Source: CAZIJH01 sp964539655 (lineage in GTDB: Archaea; Aenigmatarchaeota; Aenigmatarchaeia; CG10238-14; SCSR01). Taken from it: 64,000 bases of DNA. Of the stretch, positions 42,088 to 51,097 are shown in pieces. The position numbers and the translations under genes are program-made. The notes beneath the pieces are model-generated. The model ran no database searches, had not been told where the DNA came from, and saw only the letters and a list, made by a program, of their open reading frames with translations. Location of the stretch: positions 1 to 64,000 of the forward strand of contig CAZIJH010000003.1 in the NCBI GenBank assembly GCA_964539655.1, given 5' to 3'. The stretch's first letter is position 1. Every line of letters begins with the position of its first letter.

Positions 42088-43806
42088 TCAGAAGCCCGCA
42101 GAGCTTTTAATAAATTTCACAATTGGAACATACGCAAAGTTTGCCATCTCTTTGAAATACACCGAAGATACTCTATCGACAAAATCGACTTCGTAATTTC
42201 CTGGTTTTATAAATTCTATGTTCTGCGCGAATTTGTTCACTATTTTGTCGAGTGTCATTATCGGCCTGTCGGCGGGAGTTTTCTTTTCCTTTACCGGCTC
42301 GTCTTTCTTTTTATTCAGATAAGGATAGTCTTCTTTGAACATCTCTTCTATCTTTTTTCCGCCTGCAGTTTCGCCAAGCATGTCGCTGATGTACGACTCG
42401 AATTCTTTTTCTTTTATTTTTAGCTCGAGCATCCTGATGAGAATCACATTCTGGGTGTCGAGCGAAAGCTGCATTTGATAACTGGAATCTCCGAAAGTCA
42501 AATCTTCGAATTCGGAACCGTCAGCTCCTCTGAAAACCGTCCTGAACGTCGGGATTTCCATCGTCTGGAAATATTTCGTGGCCTGCCAGCCTTTTTTGGA
42601 ATAACTACCGACAAAATCGTTTCTTACATCAATCAAATCTTTGGTGGTCAATGTGACATTCACATTGTAATTTTCTCTGTAATATTTTTCCAGCTCCCCT
42701 CTAAAATAAAGGACCCACTTGTCGAGAGGTTCCACGCCTGTCGGGGATTTTTGAATCGTATCCTGCAGTTTCTCGGCTCCCAAATTTTCTCTTATCTCGT
42801 CCTTGAATTCCTGAGGAAAATCCGACTTGGCTATTGAAACTTTTTCATCGATGGCCTCGAAATACGCCTTGTGAAGTTCTGGAATCACAAAAGGTTTCCA
42901 CGCCCAGACTTCCGCGACTTCTATCGACACGGCTTGTGTTGAAGGCCTCATCCATGAAACACTTCTGATTATTCCTCTGCCTTCCTCGGTTTCTCCCAGC
43001 TCTCTTATTCCTTTGAACCTCATAATGTACGGCTTCGCCATTTGCCTGTATTCGTCGATCGATTTTTTTCTCGCTTCTACTAATTGTTTTAATCTGACAA
43101 ATCTTTCCTGAACTGTTGTTTTGAACATTTTTTTCCATTCTACAAAAAGTTTGTTTTTTGTTGCAAGCACAACCCCCTCTGCCTCGGTAACATTGTAATC
43201 GCTTGAAATTTTTCTGGGGTCGGTGTCGGATTCTTTGAGACGCATGAAATCGACGATAATTGTCGGCCATCTCGCTGCGATAAGTTTGAGAGCTACGCCT
43301 TCGCCCGTATGAACGTCGACTTGGTCGATAAATATTGAGCGGAAAGTCTGTAACTTTTCTTTCGCGGTTTTTTCGTCCTTCTTGTCAGCAGCCTTTTCGA
43401 GTTCTTCAAAGGAATCGAGATACTCTTTATACTTTCTCAAATCGTGATTCAGCAATTCGTAATCGCCGACTGATGTCTGTATTCCTGCGAGAGCGCTCTT
43501 GATCTGCCCTTCGAGCTGCTGCTTCTGCTGGACAGTGAGCTGGTAAAATTGCGGATGCACCGGCGAGATTTCCGTCCACTCATCAACTTTGTTGACATCG
43601 AATCCCATCTTCGACAGCTGGAACAAAAGTCCGAAATACAGGCCGCTCGCCTTTCCCAGAGGCAACGTTACATCGATTTCGGTTCTCTGACTGAGCGGTG
43701 CGACCTTCCATATTCTTCCCGGAACTATTCCTGGAAATTCCGCCGCAAGCCCGATTTTTCCCGAAGTCAGGTGTTTCTGAAGTGTTGTTCCGCAAAAGCT
43801 TGACAT
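42088..43806 (-). CDS. Hypothetical protein, 572 aa
   Basis: A large soluble protein with helical coiled-coil stretches (about 105-165, 230-265) between beta-rich ends. No Walker, zinc or membrane signature. It lies in a run of unrecognised genes (40229-45503) that may belong together. Confidence 0.6.
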   Translation of the reverse strand: MSSFCGTTLQKHLTSGKIGLAAEFPGIVPGRIWKVAPLSQRTEIDVTLPLGKASGLYFGLLFQLSKMGFDVNKVDEWTEISPVHPQFYQLTVQQKQQLEGQIKSALAGIQTSVGDYELLNHDLRKYKEYLDSFEELEKAADKKDEKTAKEKLQTFRSIFIDQVDVHTGEGVALKLIAARWPTIIVDFMRLKESDTDPRKISSDYNVTEAEGVVLATKNKLFVEWKKMFKTTVQERFVRLKQLVEARKKSIDEYRQMAKPYIMRFKGIRELGETEEGRGIIRSVSWMRPSTQAVSIEVAEVWAWKPFVIPELHKAYFEAIDEKVSIAKSDFPQEFKDEIRENLGAEKLQDTIQKSPTGVEPLDKWVLYFRGELEKYYRENYNVNVTLTTKDLIDVRNDFVGSYSKKGWQATKYFQTMEIPTFRTVFRGADGSEFEDLTFGDSSYQMQLSLDTQNVILIRMLELKIKEKEFESYISDMLGETAGGKKIEEMFKEDYPYLNKKKDEPVKEKKTPADRPIMTLDKIVNKFAQNIEFIKPGNYEVDFVDRVSSVYFKEMANFAYVPIVKFIKSSAGF

Positions 43807-43810
43807 TGAC

Positions 43811-43978
43811 TCAACCCGCGAAAAGCATGAACGCTCCGACGGCCATCAAGACGAATCCCACAAGAAGTCCACCATGGGCAAGTGGCTTGGGTTGGTAATC
43901 GAGTATGAACGGAAACAAAAATGTAATTACAGCCCCTAGAAACAGGATGCCTGCTCCCGCTATTTTGACGAATACCAT
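43811..43978 (-). CDS. Small membrane protein, 55 aa
   Basis: A short ORF with two membrane helices (residues about 3-23 and 33-53) joined by a Pro-rich loop. It precedes the 572-residue gene by 4 bp, suggesting co-transcription. Confidence 0.6.
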   Translation of the reverse strand: MVFVKIAGAGILFLGAVITFLFPFILDYQPKPLAHGGLLVGFVLMAVGAFMLFAG

Positions 43979-44034
43979 CGAGATTACCTATAATACTTAT
44001 TTGTCTTATAATAACTAAAATTTAATAGAAGATT

Positions 44035-44562
44035 ATGGTAATTTTCGCGAGGACAAAACTGACTATCGAGGAAGACTGCATGCTTCCGACTCCGAAGCTT
44101 CTTCTCAACTATTCCGGGCCTAATCCGCAGAAAGTCTATCCGAAAATCATGGAGCTGTTGAAATCCGTGTTGAAGATCAAGCCCGAGAACATACAGGAAA
44201 AAAAATTCGAATGGAGCCGTTCGGCTGTTCCCGAAAAATTTTCCGGCGAAATAGAGGCGTTCAAGGATCTTGACAGGTTTTCGTACATCCTTCTCTGGGT
44301 GGATTTCAGCGGAAGCGTGAAGCCGAGCAAGGAATTCGGAAAGGAAGGAGACATAAAAGTAGTTATTGACGGGGTTCTGAGGACAGATTATCCGCAGGAC
44401 ACCGTATGGGAAAGGAGCCTTCTCTACGAAATTTTCAGGTCCGTGTGGCATAAAATTTTTTACGAGGAAAAAAGATTCAGGTACAAGGAAGTCTGCAGGG
44501 ATTCGATGCTCACATTGCAGAACGAGATAAAAAGTTTCCTCAACATTTTGCCGAAGGAATAA
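44035..44562 (+). CDS. Hypothetical protein, 175 aa, tandem paralog A
   Basis: Shares the order LLNYSGPNP..YP, F-x-W-x-R/D, then ILLWVDFSG, G-D-I-K-V-V-I-D-G, TDYP with the next gene, so they are tandem duplicates of one family. Soluble alpha/beta. The family is not recognised. Confidence 0.65.
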   Translation: MVIFARTKLTIEEDCMLPTPKLLLNYSGPNPQKVYPKIMELLKSVLKIKPENIQEKKFEWSRSAVPEKFSGEIEAFKDLDRFSYILLWVDFSGSVKPSKEFGKEGDIKVVIDGVLRTDYPQDTVWERSLLYEIFRSVWHKIFYEEKRFRYKEVCRDSMLTLQNEIKSFLNILPKE

Positions 44563-44601
44563 TAAAAATAAAATTGTGAACTAAAAATCAGAGTTGTTGA
44601 A

Positions 44602-45132
44602 ATGGGATTTGTAATTCAGGACGACGCGCTCGCGCCAAGAAAAGAATTGATTTTGGTATACGACGGACCAAACCCGGTATCGATATATCCGCAAGTCGAT
44701 CCGATGATGAGGACCATTTTCGAAGCCAAGGGTACCCACATGTTCGAACCGGTTTTCAAATGGGACGCATCAGGTGATCCGAGATCTTTTTACATAAAAG
44801 TCCAAGTCAAGAAAGGGATTGACAGGTTCACTAAATTTGAAGTAAACGTTCTTCTCTGGGGCACTCAGCCCGCCGACAAAACGAAGACGGGGAACGTGAA
44901 AATAATAATCAGCGGTTTCGTCAACACGGATTTTCCTGCGAGCAAACTTTTCGAAAAATATCTCTACACGCCGTTTTTCTATCTCTACAACATAGGCTAC
45001 TACAACAAGATACGCAGGCAGTACGTCCAATGGGTCCGCGACGGAATTTACAAGCTCGAGTCGCAGATAAGGCAGAAGTTTAATATGCCGCAAAGCGAAA
45101 ATCAGTTCAGGCTCACAGAGGAAGCTCAATAA
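44602..45132 (+). CDS. Hypothetical protein, 176 aa, tandem paralog B
   Basis: Paralog of the gene at 44035: LVYDGPNPVSIYPQ, VLLWG, GNVKIIISGFVNTDFP, followed by an aromatic, basic helix. It is followed by a coiled-coil gene 20 bp downstream on the same strand. Confidence 0.65.
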   Translation: MGFVIQDDALAPRKELILVYDGPNPVSIYPQVDPMMRTIFEAKGTHMFEPVFKWDASGDPRSFYIKVQVKKGIDRFTKFEVNVLLWGTQPADKTKTGNVKIIISGFVNTDFPASKLFEKYLYTPFFYLYNIGYYNKIRRQYVQWVRDGIYKLESQIRQKFNMPQSENQFRLTEEAQ

Positions 45133-45152
45133 AATAAATTGGTGAATGTATA

Positions 45153-45503
45153 ATGGATTTCGGATTTCTGAAAAAAATTTTCAGTTTTGGGAAAAAGAAT
45201 GATGACATGTCGCCGGACGAAATAAAATCCCTCGAAGCGAAATACAGATTGCCTTCATCGTCGCCGTCTCAGCCTTCAATCGCGACAGCAACGACTCCTG
45301 CGATTTCAAATTCCAACTCGCCGTCTCCTTCGTCCGGAAATATTGCTGCCGACAACATCAAGGCTAAGCTGGACCTGATGACCATGCAGATGGACGGGAT
45401 GAAGATACAGTACGAATCGCTGAACCAGAGGCTGATACAGATTGAAAATATGGTCCGCTCTATTTACGAAAGCACGAGGCCTTCTCCCACTTCGAGATAC
45501 TGA
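45153..45503 (+). CDS. Small coiled-coil protein, 116 aa
   Basis: An N-terminal Phe/Lys-rich helix, a low-complexity Ser/Pro/Thr linker (about 38-65) and a C-terminal heptad-like helix (about 67-108). Its last 40 bp overlap the convergent zinc-finger gene. It probably works with the tandem paralog pair upstream. Confidence 0.6.
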   Translation: MDFGFLKKIFSFGKKNDDMSPDEIKSLEAKYRLPSSSPSQPSIATATTPAISNSNSPSPSSGNIAADNIKAKLDLMTMQMDGMKIQYESLNQRLIQIENMVRSIYESTRPSPTSRY

Positions 45504-46027
45504 TTTCTCGCGGACGTGTTCAGGTAGTCGTTGCAGTTTTCGCAGATCCAATCCCCGTCATTCTCGACCAGATTGTTGGAATGGTTCTCGCACGTCTCGC
45601 AGATGTTTATGTCGGTGCTTCCCCTTTTCTCGCTCAGCATTATCGGCGAGAGGTTCCTTATTTCGTCTATCATCAGGAATCCTGTTCCTGCGAAATCGAA
45701 ATTGAAGAGCCTCACGAAGCTCTGCGCAAGCCACGGATCCTTGAAGAAGATCCACTGGAAGACTTCCTTGACGTAGCAGTAGATGCAGAACACCGAATCG
45801 GTCACGTTCCTGCACTTTATGCAGAATTCCGAATTGTGCTCGCTTGAGAAATGCCTGTCGAGTGAATGATGGAAGGTTTCGAATTGCAAGGCCAGCGCGA
45901 CGGACTTCGACTCCATCCATTTTTGGACGTCCTTATGCAGGCAGTCGGCGCATATGAAATTGTAAATTGGCTCCAGACAGATGCTGCAGATCGACGTTTC
46001 TTTCATTACGTTTGTTGCCCAATTCAT
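45464..46027 (-). CDS. Multi-zinc-finger protein, 187 aa
   Basis: Three Cys4-type clusters: CSICLEPIYNFICADC (residues about 15-30), CIKC...CIYC (about 70-90) and CETC...CENC (about 140-162). The spacing resembles treble-clef or ribbon fingers; no catalytic domain. It may bind protein or RNA. Confidence 0.65.
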   Translation of the reverse strand: MNWATNVMKETSICSICLEPIYNFICADCLHKDVQKWMESKSVALALQFETFHHSLDRHFSSEHNSEFCIKCRNVTDSVFCIYCYVKEVFQWIFFKDPWLAQSFVRLFNFDFAGTGFLMIDEIRNLSPIMLSEKRGSTDINICETCENHSNNLVENDGDWICENCNDYLNTSARNQYLEVGEGLVLS

Positions 46028-46217
46028 TCGTTATCATGCTCCTTTCCATCCCGCCTCTATTCTAATATTTTGCGCAATATATATACATTGCCTCTAAAAA
46101 AACCGAGAAATTTTCTTTTAATAACTAAAAAAACTGGCAATAATTGCTAGTAGCCTATAAAAAAACTAAAAAACAAATATAAATATAACCTAGTTTAAAG
46201 AATTATAGCTGGCCCGA

Positions 46218-46781
46218 ATGAAGAGCAAAATTAATTTAGACAATACGAACAGATTCCTCATTTCCGAACTTATCAAAAACGGCAGGGTAAAATATACGAC
46301 TCTTGCAAAAAAACTGAACGTCACGCCCGCCGCGATAAAGGAGCGCATTGAAAGGCTGATTAGGAACAGGGTCATCAGGCCAACTGTCGTCATCAACACG
46401 ATCGAAATGTTTCCGATCAAGGCGAATATCGGGGTCGAGGCCGACGCGGAAGGAGTAAATATTCTTGTCAAAAAATTGAGGAACAGCCCGCTCGTCGTTC
46501 AGATGACGAGGACTTCCGGCAACCACAATTTGACTATGGCCGTAGTCGCCGAAAGCTACCAGCAGCTCGAGATGTTTCTCGACCACCAGATCAGGTCGGA
46601 GCCCGGGATAAGGCACGTCGAAGTCAACATCGGAAACGCGTCTTCCATAGTTCCGGAATTCGAGCAGGTCAGGCTGTTCTACGATCCGGACGTCAAGATG
46701 ACTCCGTGCGGGATGTTCGTGACGGGAAACGAATACTGCGAGTACTGCCCGCAGGAGCAGCCCAAAAAAAGCGTGGAATGA
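46218..46781 (+). CDS. Lrp/AsnC-type regulator with C-terminal Cys motif
   Basis: 187 residues. N-terminal HTH (ISELIKNGRVKYTTLAKKL, then TPAAIKERIERL) and a RAM-like ligand domain. The end carries a non-canonical CEYCPQ motif and another Cys at about 162, which could bind metal or sense redox. The promoter has the AT-rich TATA element near 46180. Confidence 0.8.
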   Translation: MKSKINLDNTNRFLISELIKNGRVKYTTLAKKLNVTPAAIKERIERLIRNRVIRPTVVINTIEMFPIKANIGVEADAEGVNILVKKLRNSPLVVQMTRTSGNHNLTMAVVAESYQQLEMFLDHQIRSEPGIRHVEVNIGNASSIVPEFEQVRLFYDPDVKMTPCGMFVTGNEYCEYCPQEQPKKSVE

Positions 46782-46809
46782 TTTATCTTTTTACGTGCAT
46801 GGTGATTAG

Positions 46810-47340
46810 ATGGAGCCGAACGAGAACAAAAAAGAAGGTAAGGTTGAGCTGCTCGACTATCTGAAGAAAAAGATAGAGGACATGCCGGAGACGCAGCGCA
46901 CGAAAATATTCGGTGGGATTTTCACGAGAATAATTTCTGTTCTGGCCGCGAGGCTGATAAAGTACGAAGGCTACAGCATAACCAACACTATATTAAAAAG
47001 GGAATTGAACGAGATCGGAAAAAGGGACGCGAAAGTTCTCGCCGAGATTTTCGGAATAAAGGGGAAAGGCCCTGAAAATTCCTCGCAGATTTTGAAAATA
47101 GCCGCGCTCATTTTGGGATTCAAGCTAGACGTGGAAAAAGGAGAAACCGTAGTCAGGGAATGCCCGTTCGCCATGCTAGCAAAAGAAATGAAGGAACCGA
47201 TGTTATGCAACATATGCTCGGATTACTGCCAAGGAATCACGAACGAGATAATTGGGGATAATGCAAAAATTGAAGGAACACATAACATTGAAATGGAAAA
47301 GCCCGAGTGCTATTTCAGGATGAAAATGAGAACCGAATAG
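46810..47340 (+). CDS. Hypothetical Cys-containing protein, 176 aa
   Basis: A helical N-terminal half and a C-terminal segment CPFAMLAKEMKEPMLCNICS, then DYCQG and a late Cys, giving five Cys that may hold a metal or Fe-S cluster. It resembles small archaeal ligand-binding proteins of the V4R or ATCC-hydrolase type only loosely. It follows the Lrp-type gene. Confidence 0.55.
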   Translation: MEPNENKKEGKVELLDYLKKKIEDMPETQRTKIFGGIFTRIISVLAARLIKYEGYSITNTILKRELNEIGKRDAKVLAEIFGIKGKGPENSSQILKIAALILGFKLDVEKGETVVRECPFAMLAKEMKEPMLCNICSDYCQGITNEIIGDNAKIEGTHNIEMEKPECYFRMKMRTE

Positions 47341-47395
47341 ATTTTTCCGAAAGGGAAAAGGTTTAAATCTGTTTCAATTAAGCATAATAAGTATT

Positions 47396-48526
47396 ATGTC
47401 GGAACCTCTTCAAGTCGGAGCAGGAGAAGAATTGATAAATTTATCCAAAATTCTCGGAACAAAAATTGACAAATGGATTGAAGAAAACATTTTGCCGACA
47501 AATTCTCAGCCAACTGAAATGTATGATAGCTTGAGAGAATCCCTTGAAGGTGGAAAGGGATTGAGAGAGCTAGCAACTTATCTTGTAGCTGAATCTCTCG
47601 GGACCGACCCAGATAAAACAATTCCACTCGGGGCTGGCTCAAAGTTTGCACAAACCTCTTTTGTAATATTGGATGGTATCAACGACGATGAATATTTCAG
47701 GCGCGGTAAACTTGCTCTCTTTAGGAGAATCGGCGTTACGAAAGCGCAGCTTGTTTATTCTGAAGCACTTGTTAAATCGTTCCAATGCCTAAATGCTGCG
47801 AAACCTATCTGGGGAGAAAATATTACTGACAGAATTTTGAACATCTGGACACAGATGATGGTGACGACTGGAGAGGGGCAGTATTCAGAATACATGAAGA
47901 CGATGAAAAGAGATTTTCGAAACTGGACCGAAGAAATGTATTTTGCAGATGCGACTGAAAAAGCTGGTGACTACACGCTTGGAACTCCGTTTGCAGCAGG
48001 AGCAATTATAGCAAACAAAGTAAATGGTTATGTAAATGATCTTAGAACTCTTGGAAGAATTGTCGGTGGCAGAGTTTTCCAGCCGATTGACGACGTATTG
48101 AATTTGAAATACCTATTGACATTGGACCCGCAGTTGTTAATTGGCAAGCGCGTTTCTGATTTACAAAAACTTGAAAAGGAACTGCTTGACAAGATACTTG
48201 GTAAGTATGGAAAAGAACCAGGAGGGGATATTTTAGAAGGAAAACATACTTTACCAGCTAATCATTACATATCACAAATAATGAATAATCAATCAAAATT
48301 GGAAAAATTCCAAAATACTTTTGGAAAAAGAGATTCCTTTTATGATCAAGTTATAGACTTGGTTTACGAAATGAAAGACAAAGATTCAATTGAATATGGA
48401 ATGATGAGAGCAAAGGAAGAAAAAGAAAAAATTGGAGTTCTAATCGAGGATAGGTTTAAGGACAGTCTTGATAAAGGAAAGAAAATTATGAACCTTATAG
48501 ATTTTGTGTATAACCGAACATGGTAG
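47396..48526 (+). CDS. Polyprenyl diphosphate synthase-like protein with altered Asp motifs
   Basis: 376 residues. GGKGLR (52-57) matches the GGKxxR phosphate site. The first aspartate-rich motif reads DGIND (93-97, followed by RRG at 102-104) instead of DDxxD; the second reads FQPIDDVLN (228-236) with Asn for the last Asp. GDILEGKHTLP near 280 is the usual lid motif. It is probably a geranylgeranyl-type synthase for archaeal lipids, but the altered first motif raises the possibility of a non-catalytic subunit. Confidence 0.75.
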   Translation: MSEPLQVGAGEELINLSKILGTKIDKWIEENILPTNSQPTEMYDSLRESLEGGKGLRELATYLVAESLGTDPDKTIPLGAGSKFAQTSFVILDGINDDEYFRRGKLALFRRIGVTKAQLVYSEALVKSFQCLNAAKPIWGENITDRILNIWTQMMVTTGEGQYSEYMKTMKRDFRNWTEEMYFADATEKAGDYTLGTPFAAGAIIANKVNGYVNDLRTLGRIVGGRVFQPIDDVLNLKYLLTLDPQLLIGKRVSDLQKLEKELLDKILGKYGKEPGGDILEGKHTLPANHYISQIMNNQSKLEKFQNTFGKRDSFYDQVIDLVYEMKDKDSIEYGMMRAKEEKEKIGVLIEDRFKDSLDKGKKIMNLIDFVYNRTW

Positions 48527-48570
48527 ACAACTGTTTATAAATTTCCGATTCTTATCTAGATTTGATTGAA

Positions 48571-49707
48571 ATGATCGTCGGGCTTGTAGGAAAAACAAAT
48601 TCTGGAAAATCGTCGTTTTTCAAATCCGCGACAATGATCGACGTGGAGATTGCCAACAGGCCTTTCGTTACGATCAACCCGAATGTCGGGACTGCCTATG
48701 TTATTGTCGACTGCGTATGCAGGGAATCAGGAAAGACATGCAGTCCAAAATACGGGATGTGCAAGGATGGCAAGAGATTTGTTCCAGTGAAGTTGGTAGA
48801 CGTTGCTGGACTAGTTCCTGGCGCGCACGAAGGAAGGGGACTCGGAAACAAATTTTTGGACGACATACGTCAGGCTTCCGTGCTCATTCATGTTGTGGAT
48901 TTTTCCGGACTTACGGACGAGGAGGGCAGGCCAACGACAGGAAGGAACCCGGAAGACGATATCAAATTTTTGGAGGAGGAAATTGATCTCTGGTTCGCCT
49001 CGGTGATACAGAAAGCCGCTGTGAAGATAGGAAAAGTAAAAACAAAATCGGATATTGTAAATGTGCTTGTAGAACAGTTGAGCGGCCTTGAAATTAAACG
49101 TGAACACATTGAAAATCTTATCGAGAAATTTTCGATTGAAAATGTCAACGAGTTCGCGCGCGAGCTGAGGAAAATTTCAAAGCCGATGATAATAGCGGCC
49201 AATAAGATCGATTTGCCGGAAGCCCAGGAAAATTTCGAGAAATTAAAAATTTTGAAATCCGTCCCGACTTCAGCAGATTACGAAATCGCTTTGAAAAAAG
49301 CCGCCGAGAAAAATTTGATAGATTATCTTCCCGGGAATAATTTCGAAATTAAAAACATTTCAAACGAACAACAGAAATCTGCTTTGGAAAAAATAAAAAA
49401 AATTGTCGGCAAGTACGGATCGACGGGGGTTCAGAAATGCTTGAACGATTCCGTATTCTCTCTGTTGAATTACATCGCAGTTTTTCCTGTTGCTGACGCC
49501 AACAAGCTAACGGACAAGGACGGAAACGTATTACCGGATGTTTTCCTTGTGCCTAGCGGAACCACTGTCAAGGAGTTCGCTTTCAAGGTCCATACGACGC
49601 TCGGCGAGAAATTCATAGCCGGGATAGATGCCAGGACGAAAAAGAAGCTCTCGGCCGATTACCAACTAAAAAATAGGGACATCGTGGAAATTGCGTTCGC
49701 AAAATAA
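48571..49707 (+). CDS. OBG/YchF-type GTPase with TGS domain
   Basis: ATG at 48571 is chosen over TTG at 48562. GLVGKTNSGKSSFFKSAT (G1), DVAGLVPGA (G3) and NKIDLP (G4) are present, with the long insert typical of archaeal YchF/OBG proteins and a C-terminal TGS domain. It contains a Cys cluster in the early domain (CVCRESGKTCSPKYGMC), also typical of the archaeal branch. Ribosome-associated GTPase. Confidence 0.9.
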   Translation: MIVGLVGKTNSGKSSFFKSATMIDVEIANRPFVTINPNVGTAYVIVDCVCRESGKTCSPKYGMCKDGKRFVPVKLVDVAGLVPGAHEGRGLGNKFLDDIRQASVLIHVVDFSGLTDEEGRPTTGRNPEDDIKFLEEEIDLWFASVIQKAAVKIGKVKTKSDIVNVLVEQLSGLEIKREHIENLIEKFSIENVNEFARELRKISKPMIIAANKIDLPEAQENFEKLKILKSVPTSADYEIALKKAAEKNLIDYLPGNNFEIKNISNEQQKSALEKIKKIVGKYGSTGVQKCLNDSVFSLLNYIAVFPVADANKLTDKDGNVLPDVFLVPSGTTVKEFAFKVHTTLGEKFIAGIDARTKKKLSADYQLKNRDIVEIAFAK

Positions 49708-49744
49708 CATTTTATAACTAGACATCCAAATCTAATTGTTGGTT

Positions 49745-51094
49745 ATGTATTCTCCTGAAATAGAAAAGGTTCTTAAAAAAAGAAAAATAAAGATAGGTGA
49801 CTCGATAGAAATTGCGAAAGGCGAGGAGACCTACAAGGGAATAATCATGCCGAAGACAGAAGCCGGCGACAAGTCTGTACTTATTTTGAAACTGGAAAAC
49901 GGCTACAATGTTGGCATGAGATACGAAAAAACCATGAAATTCAAGCTCGTCAAAAAGGGAACTCCGATAGAATTCAAATCTTCTGGAGAAAGCGTCGAAA
50001 AGGATCCTAACAAGCCGGACGTGTCAATCCTGGGATGCGGCGGTACGATAGCCAGCAGAGTCGAATACAAAACCGGAGCGGTGTTCCCAGCATTTTCGCC
50101 GTCCGATTTGGTAACTTCTTTTCCCGAACTGAAGGAAATTGCGAACATCGACGCGAAAAAAATATTTGACATTTTTTCCGAAGACATGACGCCGGACCAC
50201 TGGAAAATAATTGCCGAAGAGGTTGCAAAAGAAATAAAATCGAAAACGGATGGCATAGTGATTACTCATGGCACTGATACGATGCACTACACGTCCGCCG
50301 CGCTGAGCTTCATGCTGCAAAATCTTCCGAGCCCGGTTGTTCTTGTCGGATCGCAGAGGAGCAGCGACAGGGGGAGCAGCGACAATCTCGTGAATCTCGT
50401 GTGTTCCACTATTGCCGCCGTGAAATCGGATGTCGCGGAGGTTTCGGTCTGCATGCACGGGGAAATGGACGACAATTTTTGCTATCTGCATCAGGGTACG
50501 AAGGTCAGGAAGATGCACACGACGAGAAGGGACGCATTCCAATCTATCAACGTGTCGCCGTTCGCAAAAATTTTGTTCAACGAAAAAAAAATCGAATATT
50601 TGAGAAACGATTACAGGAAGCGTAATTCAAAAGAGAAGTTTGTTCTTGATGACAAGATGAATTCGAATGTCGGAATTGTTTACATTCATCCCGGAATTAA
50701 GCCGAAACTTTTGGAATCAATGAAAAGGGATTACGATGGAATTGTAATAGCCGCTACCGGGCTGGGGCACGTCCCGACAAATCCGTCAAAGGACAAGCTG
50801 ACAAAAAGTCTTATTCCGTCGATCAAAAGTCTTGTGGACTCGGGAGTTCCTGTTGTCATTTCTCCGCAGACAATTTTCGGAAGAGTCGATTTGAACGTTT
50901 ATTCCTCGGGAAGAATTCTGAAAGACGCCGGTGTGATCGGCGACGGCGCTGACTGGACGCCGGAGACTGCTATGGTGAAACTGATGTGGGTTCTCGGACA
51001 CACAAAGAAAATGAAAGACGTCAAAGAAATTATGGAAAAAAATATTGCTGGCGAAATATCCGGCCAGATATCCAGCGAATCTTTCCTGGTGTGA
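49745..51094 (+). CDS. gatD: Glu-tRNA(Gln) amidotransferase subunit D
   Basis: 449 residues from the ATG at 49745. An N-terminal beta domain, then the asparaginase-type core GCGGTIASRVEY, GIVITHGTDTMHYTSAAL, and later LVGSQRSSDRGSSDN. It supplies ammonia to convert Glu-tRNA(Gln) to Gln-tRNA(Gln) with GatE, whose gene begins 3 bp later. Confidence 0.95.
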   Translation: MYSPEIEKVLKKRKIKIGDSIEIAKGEETYKGIIMPKTEAGDKSVLILKLENGYNVGMRYEKTMKFKLVKKGTPIEFKSSGESVEKDPNKPDVSILGCGGTIASRVEYKTGAVFPAFSPSDLVTSFPELKEIANIDAKKIFDIFSEDMTPDHWKIIAEEVAKEIKSKTDGIVITHGTDTMHYTSAALSFMLQNLPSPVVLVGSQRSSDRGSSDNLVNLVCSTIAAVKSDVAEVSVCMHGEMDDNFCYLHQGTKVRKMHTTRRDAFQSINVSPFAKILFNEKKIEYLRNDYRKRNSKEKFVLDDKMNSNVGIVYIHPGIKPKLLESMKRDYDGIVIAATGLGHVPTNPSKDKLTKSLIPSIKSLVDSGVPVVISPQTIFGRVDLNVYSSGRILKDAGVIGDGADWTPETAMVKLMWVLGHTKKMKDVKEIMEKNIAGEISGQISSESFLV

Positions 51095-51097
51095 AAG

